Source of the DNA: Paenibacillus polymyxa
GTDB lineage: Bacteria; Bacillota; Bacilli; Paenibacillales; Paenibacillaceae
Direction: 5' to 3'
Assembly: GCF_018614975.1 (NCBI RefSeq)
Contig: NZ_JAGGNR010000012.1
Coordinates: 124,001 to 188,000 of the forward strand
DNA length: 64,000 nt
The notes below the pieces were generated by a model. That model made no database searches. It saw only the letters and a program-made list of their open reading frames with translations, and was not told the origin of the DNA. The stretch's first letter is position 1, and each line of letters starts with the position of its first letter. Positions 38,626-48,077 of this stretch are shown piece after piece. The translations under genes and the position numbers were made by a program.

Positions 38626-39969
38626 ATGAACAGACATCAAGAGCATTTTTTACAAAAGAATATGAAGGACGTATCTTCACTAATTTTGGCAGGTATACAG
38701 TGGTTTTTCTTCCTGTTTACCAATACCGTTGTTGTTCCGCTATCCATTGGACATAATTTTCATCTGTCTCCGGATGCTATAGCTGCCTCGATGCAGCACG
38801 CATTTATCCTTACCGGAGCAGTGTGTATTCTTCAAGCCGTATTTGGTCATCGATATGCAATTATGGATGGTCCGTCAGGGTTATGGTGGGGATTGACGCT
38901 AAGTTTGACGGTATCTGCTTCATCGGCCGGTATGAGTCTGGAGCGTATTGGCGGTGGACTGGCTGCAGGTTTTCTGTTAGCAGGACTAACGATGGTGATT
39001 CTGGGTTGGCTGGGAGCAGCGCAAGTGCTGCAAAAGCTGTTCACACCTATGGTGAAGAGTGCCATGTTGTTTCTAATGACGATTCAATTAACGATGAATT
39101 TTTTCAAAGGTATGATTGGATATACGGAGTTTGGTCGCTTCAATCTGCCTGTCGCCGCATTGTCCGTTGTCATTGCATTTTTGGTGGCATGGATTCAATT
39201 AAAAGGTAGGGGGAAACTGGGAAACTACGCGATCCTGATTGGGATTGTGGCAGGCTGGATCGCTTATAGTCTATTGTTTCCTGGACAACATAGCGGACAG
39301 CCGAATCAGGCCCCCGCTGGTCTCGAACTGTTCCCGTGGGGAGCACCCAGATGGGAACCGGGTATTGTCATTACTGCATTTTTCGTGGGACTGGTGAACA
39401 TGACGAATTCGATCACCACATTAAGCACAGTTGAGAAACTATACCGGACAGAAACAACAAGCCGTCAGTATAGGCATTCCTATGCGCTAACGGGTCTGTT
39501 CACGATGTTGTCAGCCTGTGTAGGTGTGCTGCCCTTTGGTTTATTTGCATCATCGATCGGATTCCTGGAGAGTACTCGCATTCTGCGTCGTGCTGCCTTG
39601 ATAATTGGAGCGGGGATGTTATGTGTGATAGGTCTTACACCTTCAGTGACAGCATTTTTTGCACAAATACCACCAAGCGTTGGCAGTGCTGTTTTGTTTG
39701 TGGCTTATCTTCAGATGTTCGGCACGGCACTTAGAACGCTTGAAGGTACAACGTTTAATTCTAAAACGATCTATCGTGTAGCGCTGCCGGTCCTCACGGG
39801 AGTTGCGGTCATGAATATTCCTGCGGAGGCCTTTCAAACCTTACCCATGTATCTCATTCCGATCATAAGCAATGGTCTCGTCATTGGGGTATTGGTCTCA
39901 CTGGTTCTTGAAAAAACTGTGAACTGGTCCAAAATGGAACAACCAGCGACAGTTAGTAAAGTGGCATAA
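38626..39969 (+). CDS. NCS2-family uracil/xanthine permease
   Basis: This 447-residue integral membrane protein has about 12-14 hydrophobic segments with NCS2 signatures: AGIQWFFFLFTNTVVVPLSIG, YAIMDGPSGLWWG (substrate-contact region), VGLVNMTNSITTLSTVEKL and SSIGFLESTRI. The family carries nucleobases with protons or sodium. The exact base is not predictable. It follows the ankyrin gene and a terminator ends the unit at 39986. Confidence 0.85.
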   Translation: MNRHQEHFLQKNMKDVSSLILAGIQWFFFLFTNTVVVPLSIGHNFHLSPDAIAASMQHAFILTGAVCILQAVFGHRYAIMDGPSGLWWGLTLSLTVSASSAGMSLERIGGGLAAGFLLAGLTMVILGWLGAAQVLQKLFTPMVKSAMLFLMTIQLTMNFFKGMIGYTEFGRFNLPVAALSVVIAFLVAWIQLKGRGKLGNYAILIGIVAGWIAYSLLFPGQHSGQPNQAPAGLELFPWGAPRWEPGIVITAFFVGLVNMTNSITTLSTVEKLYRTETTSRQYRHSYALTGLFTMLSACVGVLPFGLFASSIGFLESTRILRRAALIIGAGMLCVIGLTPSVTAFFAQIPPSVGSAVLFVAYLQMFGTALRTLEGTTFNSKTIYRVALPVLTGVAVMNIPAEAFQTLPMYLIPIISNGLVIGVLVSLVLEKTVNWSKMEQPATVSKVA

Positions 39970-39985
39970 AGAGTTTCATCTTGCG

Positions 39986-40014
39986 ACAGTCCAATTTGAT
40001 TGGGCTGTTTTTTT
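39986..40014 (+). terminator. Intrinsic terminator after the NCS2 permease
   Basis: ACAGTCCAA pairs with TTGGGCTGT (G-U allowed) around TTTGA, followed by seven Ts. Confidence 0.8.
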
Positions 40015-40031
40015 GTTATCAGGCTATATGG

Positions 40032-40409
40032 CTATTTCACGATAATTTTGCCTTGGCCTGCAAGCATACGCATCTCTCGGGAGAGACGGTCCTGGTTCCC
40101 ATCCTGCATTTCGAGTTGAACACCATAGTGCCATGAGGTATTTTTTTCTTGACCCCAGCGGAGAGTGCCTTCCATATATAGAGGGTCTTCAAAAAGCAGC
40201 ATATTCATTCCAATCCGAATATCGTTATTCTCTACAGGCAGGGATAGCGGAAATGACAGCTGACAGCCGGATCGACTGATATCGCAGAGTTCGGCCTGAA
40301 TGGGTTTGGCTGGTGCGTTAACCCCGTTGATGCTGAGAATATAGATATCAAAGTGGATCGGTTCCTTCAATGTGTAACGAAAGGGTTCTTTTCTATTGTT
40401 AATTGACAT
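40032..40409 (-). CDS. PilZ-domain protein
   Basis: This 125-residue protein is essentially one PilZ domain. The second motif D/NxSxxG is present as CDISRSGCQLSF, followed by the beta-barrel strands MEGTLRWGQ and WHYGVQLEM. The N-terminal Arg motif is only weakly recognisable (RKEPFRYTLKEP), so c-di-GMP binding is plausible but not certain. GGAGG lies upstream of the ATG. It is divergent from the following acidic-protein cluster. Confidence 0.75.
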   Translation of the reverse strand: MSINNRKEPFRYTLKEPIHFDIYILSINGVNAPAKPIQAELCDISRSGCQLSFPLSLPVENNDIRIGMNMLLFEDPLYMEGTLRWGQEKNTSWHYGVQLEMQDGNQDRLSREMRMLAGQGKIIVK

Positions 40410-40597
40410 GGCTTGGCTTCCTCCATCAGGTTCAAAAAAAGTCAGTTATGCTTATATCGACCATTTGGAGGGAGAAATGAAGAGTTGCGCAAGCAGAGAT
40501 GGTCCATGGGTTCCTTTTACACGTGTATCAGGCTTGATATAATGATGGAATATATTTCTGAGGTTAGACCTGGATCAGACAGAAGGGACGGGTGAAT

Positions 40598-41065
40598 ATG
40601 AGAGGAAAATTTCAAATGGTTACAGATACGGCAACATTGTGCCTGTATGATCTGGCAGCGTTAAAACATCGGCTTGAGGATACTTCGGACTGGTGGTCCA
40701 TTCCAGTGGATGAGCTGGCTGAGGTGAATGCAGGTCATTGTCTGTTCTTGAATCTGGGTACAGATGGAGTGTATGAGGTGGAATGGAGCCTGGAGGATGT
40801 AGAGGAGGATTCAGATCCAGATCTCGAAGCGGAACGGGACAAGATGTATCATCTGCAAGTTCCGTCTGGGCACGTCTATCTGGGAGCGGCGGATGATGTC
40901 ACTGGCGGTGAATTGGAGCCGGATGAGACGTGTGAAGGGGTTCTGTTTCAGTTAAAGCCCGGAAATTATGCGTGTATCGTCTCCAGAGAAGCCAGTCGGA
41001 TCACCATTGTCATGACACCAAGTATTCAGGGAAATAACATGCTGGATGAATTAATCCGGATCTAG
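40598..41065 (+). CDS. Acidic orphan protein, possible DUF6386 family
   Basis: The 155-residue protein contains TATLCLYDLAALKHRLEDTSDWWSIP, a beta-rich middle and YHLQVPSGHVYLGAADDVTGG, which I associate with DUF6386-type proteins of Paenibacillus, with moderate certainty. It is strongly acidic. It is the first of four same-strand genes (40598-42922) including a SUKH protein, so a place in an immunity-type cluster is inferred. ATG 40598 is used; GTG 40592 is an alternative. Confidence 0.6.
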   Translation: MRGKFQMVTDTATLCLYDLAALKHRLEDTSDWWSIPVDELAEVNAGHCLFLNLGTDGVYEVEWSLEDVEEDSDPDLEAERDKMYHLQVPSGHVYLGAADDVTGGELEPDETCEGVLFQLKPGNYACIVSREASRITIVMTPSIQGNNMLDELIRI

Positions 41066-41093
41066 TGTACATATACGAACAGGAGGGATTCAT

Positions 41094-41774
41094 ATGCAGG
41101 AATGGAACGAGATAACGATGATGAATGCAGATGCCCTGCGTAAACAAATGAGAATACTCGCTGCTTTGGACATCATCTTTTCGGAGGAAGAATGGCTACG
41201 CGTTCATCATTATGAAGCTGAACTTCAACCAGGTGTGGCATGGGGAAGCATCAATAACGGCGCAGGTGATCATCTGCATGTCTTGTTCACGAACTCAGGC
41301 ACGTTGATCAAGGGATTTGATCATGAGTCACCCTTAAGTCCGCATGCTCGTGAGGATGGTGAGATCTACCCGGGCATGTACGATGAAGTGCCGGAGACGT
41401 TGATGGCTGTTCTGCGAGATCAGGAGGAAACATTGGATCTGGAGGATGTGACCTTCTGTCTATGGCAGGAAGGGAACGACTCGTCATGGAAGGTTGGTAA
41501 CTGGATTCAGCTGGCGATGGCCGAGGAAGACAAAGCGGACGCCAGAGGTGGCGCAGAATTTTTGCTGGGATATTTGAATAAGAACTCGGAAGATTACGCT
41601 GATTGGGCCAAAGGGTACTATGACTTGCCGAATCTGCCGTTGGAAGCCGTAGCTGAAGTATATGAAGGTAAACCGGTGACCGCCAGACTGATTAAGCAGT
41701 TGTGTCCTGAACGAGATGTGGCAGCCACACTGGGTGAGTTGCAGCAACGCGGGTACGCCGTGGAACAAACGTAA
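41094..41774 (+). CDS. Hypothetical acidic protein, 226 residues
   Basis: I recognise no domain. The protein is acidic, soluble and rich in Trp, Asp and Glu (FSEEEWLRVHHYEAELQPGVAWGSINNG, YPGMYDEVPETLMAVLRD). A helical C terminus (VTARLIKQLCPERDVAATLGELQQRG) might be a small helical bundle. AGGAGGG stands 8 bases before the ATG. It lies 28 bases after the previous gene and 28 before the SUKH gene, so it is in the same transcript. Confidence 0.65.
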   Translation: MQEWNEITMMNADALRKQMRILAALDIIFSEEEWLRVHHYEAELQPGVAWGSINNGAGDHLHVLFTNSGTLIKGFDHESPLSPHAREDGEIYPGMYDEVPETLMAVLRDQEETLDLEDVTFCLWQEGNDSSWKVGNWIQLAMAEEDKADARGGAEFLLGYLNKNSEDYADWAKGYYDLPNLPLEAVAEVYEGKPVTARLIKQLCPERDVAATLGELQQRGYAVEQT

Positions 41775-41802
41775 TGGAGTAACGAAGGGAGAAAGGGAAG
41801 CC

Positions 41803-42447
41803 ATGTATAATGTACAACTGGAACGTATGCGTGAAAAGTTGATCACTCTCCGAAGTCTGGACCCGGATCTGGAGCTGTTTGGCGCAGAAAACCATGAATA
41901 TGAATTGGCGTCTGTGTGGACGCAGAAGGATATTGCGCAATTTGAACAGAAATGGCGAATTGAGTTGCCTAAGGACTATAAGGTATGGCTTCTTCATATG
42001 GGAACGGGTGGAGGGCCTTATTATGGTTTGGAAAACCCGAATGACGGTGTATACGCTGTGCTGGGTTATGACGATGAGCTGAACGCGGTCTCGGACCCTT
42101 TCCAATTCACGGAAGCATGGAACTGGAACTATGACTGGTTCGATGACAGCAAGGAAGAAGAGGAATGGGAAGTGCTGGAACACGAATATTTTGATCCAAA
42201 ATGGTCGGCAGGCATGCTGCGCATCAGTGATTTTGGTTGTGGCATCTCCATGAATCTGATTGTTAAGGGAGCCTCCTACGGAGAGATCTGGGTTGATGAC
42301 CAGGCTAACCGCAATGGAATCTATCCTGATCAGTATTGGGGCAATACGAATCGATTACATTTTCTGGACTGGTATGAGTTGTGGTTGGATCGTTCAATCC
42401 ATCAAATGCATGAACAAAAGCAACAATCTGGAGCGAACGAAGTCTGA
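41803..42447 (+). CDS. SMI1/KNR4 (SUKH) family protein
   Basis: The 214-residue protein has the SUKH core: IAQFEQKWRIELPKDYKVWLLHMGTGGGPYYGL, then WSAGMLRISDFGCGISMNLIVKG and GEIWVDDQANRNGIYP with an aspartate-rich segment between. SUKH proteins commonly act as immunity proteins against polymorphic toxins. No toxin gene is visible next to it. ATG 41803 follows GAAAGGGA. It sits in a four-gene cluster of acidic proteins. Confidence 0.85.
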   Translation: MYNVQLERMREKLITLRSLDPDLELFGAENHEYELASVWTQKDIAQFEQKWRIELPKDYKVWLLHMGTGGGPYYGLENPNDGVYAVLGYDDELNAVSDPFQFTEAWNWNYDWFDDSKEEEEWEVLEHEYFDPKWSAGMLRISDFGCGISMNLIVKGASYGEIWVDDQANRNGIYPDQYWGNTNRLHFLDWYELWLDRSIHQMHEQKQQSGANEV

Positions 42448-42520
42448 AGGAGGTTGTACATATGGGCTGGGAATATGGCTCTGAGCGGTAAGAGATTTGC
42501 CTGAAACAGGAGGAGCATAT

Positions 42521-42922
42521 ATGGCTAAAAAATCAAAGAGAACAATTCCTGCGCTCATGTATCAGTATCAAGGTCCGCAGCGAAATGTGGGTTTTGTTTT
42601 ATGCCCTTTATACATAGAAGAATCGGTTGAAGTAGAGATGGAAGACATGCTGTTCATATATAATGAAGACTTTGTCCACATTCGTCCTGCATTGGATCAC
42701 GCATTTCCCGTAACTGACCCGCGAACTGGAGAAGAGATGAAGGCACTTGATCCCTGCTGGGAGAATCCGATTACGAAGGATGTGTGGGTGGGGAATTTAT
42801 CAGAGCTGGATCAACAGGTGGTGGCAGAGCCTGAATTACGGATGTTTTTGGATCAGTTCACAGCTTGGGTGAGACACCATCTGCAATGGGCTGACGGGAT
42901 CGAAGTCACCGGCAATTTGTAA
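42521..42922 (+). CDS. Hypothetical protein, 133 residues, end of the SUKH cluster
   Basis: No family is recognised. The product starts MAKKSKRTIPALMYQYQ and contains MLFIYNEDFVHIRPALDHAFPV and FTAWVRHHLQWADGIEV. It is soluble and acidic. GGAGGAG precedes ATG 42521. The gap of 73 bases after the SUKH gene contains another GGAGG and no terminator, so it is probably the last gene of the cluster. Confidence 0.6.
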   Translation: MAKKSKRTIPALMYQYQGPQRNVGFVLCPLYIEESVEVEMEDMLFIYNEDFVHIRPALDHAFPVTDPRTGEEMKALDPCWENPITKDVWVGNLSELDQQVVAEPELRMFLDQFTAWVRHHLQWADGIEVTGNL

Positions 42923-43130
42923 ATTAGTTGATCTTGGATTGTTCATGTTTGTGTGTAATTCAGTATATCTTCAGGGTGAACTGAAAATCAAAATTAAATA
43001 GAATAGGTTCGTTTTGGTGGGATGAAGTCATGGCAATAGCTGTGGCTTGATCTCATTTTTTTGTTTTTTCACTATATCTGATCTGCTGTTGCACAAAAGA
43101 TAATATTGTTGTCATTTTGCAATTATTGTA

Positions 43131-43159
43131 TTGTCACAACGAAAGTTACACGATATAAT
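43131..43159 (+). promoter_or_regulatory. Sigma-A promoter of the pectate lyase gene
   Basis: TTGTCA (43131-43136) and a perfect TATAAT (43154-43159) are spaced 17 bases, 43 bases before the start codon. Confidence 0.75.
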
Positions 43160-43201
43160 CGAGTTGTCTTTGAGGATAATATTATAAAGGATGGTGAAAT
43201 T

Positions 43202-44245
43202 TTGAAGAAATTTTCGATACTTTTACTCGCTGTAACTCTATTGTTGTTAACTGTCTCCACAGCCCCGTCGACATATGGTGCGGCCAGTTATCCGAACACA
43301 GGTACGAATGGGTTGACTGGTTTTGCAGGCAGTGCCAAGAATGAAAGTGGTGTATCCAAGTCAGCTACGACAGGTGGCAAGAACGGACAGGTGGTTTACG
43401 TTAGTAATCTCAATGACTTGAGAACACATATGGCGGGCTCTACAGCCAAGATTGTCGTCGTTGAACAGAATATTTCTTCCTCTACGCTGCAAAAGGTTGA
43501 ATTCGGAGCGAACAAGACACTTGTCGGTTCCTTTGGCAAACATACATTAACGAATATTCATTTCAGATCCACAAGCAGTTCAAGCAATGTCATTTTTCAG
43601 AATCTGACTTTTGAACACGCTCCCAATATCAATGCCAATGACGATATCCAGATGTATATCACTTCAGGCTCCAATTACTGGATCGATCATGTGACGTTTG
43701 CTGGTCATAGCTACAACTCTGGCGGTAGTGATCTGGACAAACTTCTGTATATTGGCGATCGCGCCGACTATATTACGATTAGCAATTCCAAATTTGCGAA
43801 CCATAAGTATGGCGTTATCCTTGGTCATCCGAATGATGGTAACAGCAGTTACAATGGAGTACCTCATGTGACAATGTCCAATAATTACTTCGAAAATTTA
43901 TATGTACGTGGTCCTGGACTTTTAAGATATGGTTACTTCCATCTCAAAAATAACTATGCAAACAACTTTAATCAGGCCATCACAATTGGTGAAAAAGCAC
44001 GGATTTATTCCGAAAACAACTACTTTGGTGCTGGTGCTGAAAAGGGTGGCATCCTGGATGACAAAGGAAAAGGTGAGTTTACGGATACGGGCAGTACACC
44101 AGCGCTTAATAGTCCAACTTCTCCTAAAACGAACTGGAGACCAAGCTCCAATTACAGTTATCAGGTAGAGAGTGCCAGCTACGCGCGTGAGTTCGTCACC
44201 AAGTATGCAGGCTCCTCCAATACAACACTTGTATTCGGAAAGTAA
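43202..44245 (+). CDS. Secreted pectate lyase, PL1 family
   Basis: The product cleaves polygalacturonate by beta-elimination. TTG 43202 with AAGGA 10 bases upstream starts a signal peptide ([22 protein letters not shown]). The parallel beta-helix shows PL1 features: [29 protein letters not shown], the vWiDH-type block [13 protein letters not shown] with [34 protein letters not shown], and [30 protein letters not shown] with the catalytic-type RxP region. Length 347 residues, one domain. It fits pectin attack alongside the expansin and galactan enzymes. Confidence 0.9.
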   Translation: MKKFSILLLAVTLLLLTVSTAPSTYGAASYPNTGTNGLTGFAGSAKNESGVSKSATTGGKNGQVVYVSNLNDLRTHMAGSTAKIVVVEQNISSSTLQKVEFGANKTLVGSFGKHTLTNIHFRSTSSSSNVIFQNLTFEHAPNINANDDIQMYITSGSNYWIDHVTFAGHSYNSGGSDLDKLLYIGDRADYITISNSKFANHKYGVILGHPNDGNSSYNGVPHVTMSNNYFENLYVRGPGLLRYGYFHLKNNYANNFNQAITIGEKARIYSENNYFGAGAEKGGILDDKGKGEFTDTGSTPALNSPTSPKTNWRPSSNYSYQVESASYAREFVTKYAGSSNTTLVFGK

Positions 44246-44276
44246 CAGTTGCTGCACATCCATTCACGACTAAAAA

Positions 44277-44320
44277 GGCCTGTCTTGTGCGCTATAACGC
44301 ATAAGACAGATCTTTTTTTT
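44277..44320 (+). terminator. Intrinsic terminator after the pectate lyase gene
   Basis: GGCCTGTCTTGTGCG pairs with CGCATAAGACAGATC allowing G-U pairs, followed by T8. Confidence 0.8.
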
Positions 44321-44323
44321 GAT

Positions 44324-44355
44324 TGTAAAATGATATGCTTACATATCATTTTACA
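44324..44355. repeat. Perfect 14-bp inverted repeat between pectate lyase and chemoreceptor genes
   Basis: TGTAAAATGATATG (44324-44337) and CATATCATTTTACA (44342-44355) are exact reverse complements with a CTTA spacer. It sits right after the T tract of the terminator and ~190 bases upstream of the chemoreceptor gene. It is AT-rich and lacks a T tract, so a protein-binding operator is as likely as an RNA hairpin. Confidence 0.6.
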
Positions 44356-44549
44356 TTTCATATTCATTTTAAATGTTGAATACCGATATACATAAAGTAG
44401 CGCTGGTTTCATACTTATGAAGTTAATATGTACTATGTTAAGGCGCTGTGTATTTGCGATTTGCACATAAGCAGGACCAAAGACTACTAGATGTAGTACA
44501 GAAAGGCCCTACAGCTTACATTTAACCTACATAAAAGGACGGGGTATGC

Positions 44550-46028
44550 ATGAATCGTATGGACGAAATTATTTGGAAAAGGAACAAATTAATCGGTATC
44601 ATTTTGTGGATTATTATTGCCATTGGTATGGGTCTGGCCTTTACGATGCCGAAGTTACTTGTGTCCAATGGAGTAGCTCTGATCTTTGTAGTATGGATTA
44701 CATACGCTAATGCGAAAAAGAAACATATTCATCACATTCCATGGCTGATTACCGTATTACTGACAATATGTGGGGTCTATGTCGGTTGGGGAACGGTCAA
44801 TTTTGCGTTAAGTTTGGTCATAACCGCAGTTCTACTGTTATTTCCTAACAAGAAATTTTTTGTGGTTGGATTTTCGGTATTACTAGTCAACAGTGTTCTT
44901 CAGTTATTTGTTATAAATACCGTTGACTCCGTTGAGCTAATAGGTAATATCGTTAATGTGGGACTATTCGCTCTCACGGGAGCCATTCTGATGCTGGTCT
45001 CACAGCTGAATCAAAGGCTCTTCCATGAAAGTGAAGTACGCCAGAATGAGGTAGAACATTCTAAGCAAAGAGTGGAAATCATGCTGGAGCGTGTGAAGGA
45101 ATCGGTCGAAGGTTTATCACGTTATACAGATCAATTGAAGCAAAAAGTGAATGCGACTGGCTCCATCACCAAGGAGGTGACGCTTGGGTTCAGTGAGGTT
45201 GCAAAAGGTGTTGAGTTCCAGGCGACCAGTGTAGCCGAGATTTCGGAATCCTTGTCTGTGTCGGATCAGCATATCAAGGACGTTGCTTCGTATTCCCAGC
45301 AGATGAAAGAGTTGTCCGCAAGTATGGCAACGAGCACGCGAACTGGAAGCACACAGATGGACCAGCTAAACATCCAAATGCAAGAGCTATATGAGACAAT
45401 CGATACAACTGCAAATGACATGCGAAAGTTCAACGAGGAAAGTGAATCCATGACGCTTATGCTGAACAGCATAGCGGATATTGCGAGTCAGACCAACCTG
45501 CTCGCACTCAATGCAGCCATTGAAGCAGCTCGTGCAGGCGAGCATGGACGCGGGTTTGCCGTTGTATCGGAGGAAGTTCGCAAGTTGGCAGAAAACTCGG
45601 GTCAGTCCGCAAGTGATATTGCAACCATCCTGTCTCGATTAAAAGGACAGACGCAGGCACTGACGGATCGATTTGAACGTATTCGTCTTTCGTTACAACA
45701 AGGAAGAGATAGCGTGCATACGGCAGAGGAAGTGTTCCGTACGATCAACAGCAACTCTCAGCATGTATTGAATCAAGCGACCGATATTGAGACTAGTTCG
45801 GCGACCATGAAGGAATCTTCCACCAGAGTAGTGAATGAGGTTTCCGAAATCTCGAGTGTGACTGAGGAATCCAGTGCAGCGACAGAAGAGATTCTGGCAA
45901 GCATGGAAGAACAACGTAACCTGACACAAAAGATGGTAGAGAGCTTTGAAGAACTGGAGCAACTGATTGTCAACCTGAATGAATTGGTGTCGGATCATCA
46001 GGTTTCTTCCATTGAGAATAAACTTTAA
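44550..46028 (+). CDS. Methyl-accepting chemotaxis protein without periplasmic sensor
   Basis: The N-terminal ~150 residues form about six transmembrane segments ([18 protein letters not shown] onward) with no extracellular loop domain and no clear HAMP. Residues ~165-492 are the cytoplasmic helical bundle, with the highly conserved hairpin tip [44 protein letters not shown]. It should activate CheA through this tip. The membrane-embedded sensor suggests detection of a lipophilic or membrane-state signal. Length 492. It starts 304 bases after the pectate lyase. Confidence 0.9.
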   Translation: MNRMDEIIWKRNKLIGIILWIIIAIGMGLAFTMPKLLVSNGVALIFVVWITYANAKKKHIHHIPWLITVLLTICGVYVGWGTVNFALSLVITAVLLLFPNKKFFVVGFSVLLVNSVLQLFVINTVDSVELIGNIVNVGLFALTGAILMLVSQLNQRLFHESEVRQNEVEHSKQRVEIMLERVKESVEGLSRYTDQLKQKVNATGSITKEVTLGFSEVAKGVEFQATSVAEISESLSVSDQHIKDVASYSQQMKELSASMATSTRTGSTQMDQLNIQMQELYETIDTTANDMRKFNEESESMTLMLNSIADIASQTNLLALNAAIEAARAGEHGRGFAVVSEEVRKLAENSGQSASDIATILSRLKGQTQALTDRFERIRLSLQQGRDSVHTAEEVFRTINSNSQHVLNQATDIETSSATMKESSTRVVNEVSEISSVTEESSAATEEILASMEEQRNLTQKMVESFEELEQLIVNLNELVSDHQVSSIENKL

Positions 46029-46041
46029 TATTAATAGTGAG

Positions 46042-46085
46042 AGCCTGTCGGTGCGTATTTGGCGTACTGGACGGGCTTTTTTTCA
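46042..46085 (+). terminator. Intrinsic terminator after the chemoreceptor gene
   Basis: AGCCTGTC (46042-46049) pairs with GACGGGCT (46070-46077) and inner bases also pair partly; T7 follows. Confidence 0.75.
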
Positions 46086-46208
46086 TCTGCAAAACAGCTT
46101 GATGCCGACATTTTTTTCCTATACAGTGTTGTGTAGAGTATGAAGAGGTAGCCATTGAACTGGAATTGGTAGTTTAACAGATGATGTTACCTCATGGGGG
46201 AGTAAAGG

Positions 46209-47432
46209 TTGAAGAATAAAGGAATGAAAGACAGCTCGGCCTACGATGACGGTACATATGAAGTTAGGAATGATAACCGCGCTGCACGCGTGCGTCTTTA
46301 TGATCAGGATTCGTTCAAAGACATGGACTGGCCCGATACGGAGGATGGCAGATATGTGAGAGCTTATCTGGAACCTATGATGCTGGACGGGACCCAACGC
46401 TTTATGTCCAACGTGGAAACGACATTGTTGCTCGCCCGGATTGATGATCTCGTTCTTCCGCTGACGGTGAATGATACAGAGTATGATAATGCTTACGTCT
46501 GTTCGCCATATACGCATTATGTGAGTTACGCCAAGCAGGAATTGACCATGTTGCAGAAGCCTGTGTTGGAAAAGGGTCTTTCTGTGCTGCTCAGTCTAAT
46601 AGGTTGGGGAATGAAGCAATCGCAGATCAACAAAGTTGTGCATGTGAACAACTGGTTGTTGTCCACCAATCTATATCCAGCCATGTCTGGTGAACAGGCA
46701 AAATGCTTGCTTGCAGCGGTACAAGAGCGATACCCTGAGCATGTCATTGTGTTTCGCTCCTTGTGTCCGGGACTTCATCCCGATCTAACGGCGAGGCTAA
46801 CGGAAGCGGGCTGCCGATTAATCCCGAGCCGACAAATCTATTTGTATCAAGCGCATGATCCGAATTTTGGCAACTCGAAGTCACGCTGGCTGTTGAAGCG
46901 GGATTACGAATTATTAGCCAAGCACGATTACGAATTCGTTTCCGAATCAGATATGACGGATGCGGATATTCCGCGAATCGTTGAGCTGTACAAGCTGTTA
47001 TACCTTGAAAAATACTCCTACCACAATCCCCAGTTCACCGAGCGGTTCATTGCTGCTGCGATGGCATCAGGAACACTCAGGATCTATGGACTGCGAAAGG
47101 AGGGGTGCCTGGACGCGGTGATGGGTTATTTCTGTCGAAATGGAATCATGACAACGCCGCTGTTTGGTTACGATACAGCGGTGCCCCAGTCCGTCGGACT
47201 ATACCGCATGTTATCGGCTTGCCTGATCGGACAGGCTCGCGAGAACGGCCATCTGTTGCATGAGAGCGCCGGGGCGGCGCAGTTCAAACGCAATCGGGGT
47301 GCTGTGGCGGATTTTGAGTATTCCGCAGTGTATGAGCGCCACCTTTCGTGGGGCAGACGCTGGTGCTGGCTGCTACTTGATCGGTTGTTGAATCGCATAG
47401 GTGTGCCGCTGATGCGCCGCATGAAGCTGTAA
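46209..47432 (+). CDS. GNAT-fold acetyltransferase-like protein, 407 residues
   Basis: The protein has two regions: an N-terminal mixed half (VRLYDQDSFKDMDWPD, NAYVCSPYTHYVSYAKQEL) and a C-terminal half resembling the BioF2/FemAB-like GNAT fold (DIPRIVELYKLLYLEKYSYHNPQFTERFIAAAMASGTLRIYGLRKEG then AVMGYFCRNGIMTTPLFGYD). No membrane helix. Substrate unknown. TTG 46209 with GGGGGAG upstream is the chosen start. It stands alone between terminators and looks like a complete gene. Confidence 0.6.
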   Translation: MKNKGMKDSSAYDDGTYEVRNDNRAARVRLYDQDSFKDMDWPDTEDGRYVRAYLEPMMLDGTQRFMSNVETTLLLARIDDLVLPLTVNDTEYDNAYVCSPYTHYVSYAKQELTMLQKPVLEKGLSVLLSLIGWGMKQSQINKVVHVNNWLLSTNLYPAMSGEQAKCLLAAVQERYPEHVIVFRSLCPGLHPDLTARLTEAGCRLIPSRQIYLYQAHDPNFGNSKSRWLLKRDYELLAKHDYEFVSESDMTDADIPRIVELYKLLYLEKYSYHNPQFTERFIAAAMASGTLRIYGLRKEGCLDAVMGYFCRNGIMTTPLFGYDTAVPQSVGLYRMLSACLIGQARENGHLLHESAGAAQFKRNRGAVADFEYSAVYERHLSWGRRWCWLLLDRLLNRIGVPLMRRMKL

Positions 47433-47547
47433 ACAGACACAATAACGTTTTTACGCTACCCTATGCGGGGGTGTGCGTGAGGTTTTACCACACACATGCA
47501 CACCCAACTGATCATCGTGAACCGCACAGTTATGTACGGTCGCCTAA

Positions 47548-47913
47548 TTAGACATGCTCTGCGAGTTGTACCTCGAAGCCGTCTGGATCTGTAATGTAAA
47601 TAAACCGCAGATGCGGATTGGGCTGGATGGGGCCGCGTACAATCGGAATATTCAGTTCTGCCAATCGTTCCATGGCTTCATCCAGAGAGTTAACCTCATA
47701 ACCGATCGACACGCCGGCTTCTGGTTTAAGAATGTATTCACTGCCCTCAATCAGTTCCAGCTTGGCTTCATTCTCCATGCCGAGCATGGCAATCTGCCGT
47801 CCACGGCTTTCGAATCTGCGCTGAATTGGGAGTCCAAGCATGTCGTGGTAGAACCCGAGTGAAGCTTCCAAATTACTAACCCTCAGCGTGACCCAGTTTA
47901 ATTTGATCAACAT
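47548..47913 (-). CDS. VOC/glyoxalase-family protein
   Basis: This 121-residue single-domain protein has the vicinal-oxygen-chelate pattern: LNWVTLRVSNLEASLGFYHDMLGL at the start and PHLRFIYITDPDGFEVQLAEH at the end, with metal-ligand-type Glu positions. Relatives include lactoylglutathione lyase and antibiotic-resistance proteins. The specific activity is unknown. AAGGAGAG precedes the ATG. Confidence 0.85.
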   Translation of the reverse strand: MLIKLNWVTLRVSNLEASLGFYHDMLGLPIQRRFESRGRQIAMLGMENEAKLELIEGSEYILKPEAGVSIGYEVNSLDEAMERLAELNIPIVRGPIQPNPHLRFIYITDPDGFEVQLAEHV

Positions 47914-48015
47914 GGGTGAATCTCTCCTTTTTCTTGCATGATATGTATTTTTGTTACGTTCATTATACGATAGGTGTTAGCAGGAACCTACTCCTTATCA
48001 GTAAACAATGAAATA

Positions 48016-48036
48016 GCTGCCGAAATATTCGGCAGC
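48016..48036 (-). terminator. Hairpin downstream of the alkaline phosphatase gene
   Basis: GCTGCCGAA (48016-48024) and TTCGGCAGC (48028-48036) pair perfectly. On the minus strand it lies 42 bases after the stop with a weak TATTTCATT tail. Confidence 0.7.
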
Positions 48037-48077
48037 CAAATGGTGTAATCTCCTTGTGGTTCCGTAGTTCTAACGAA

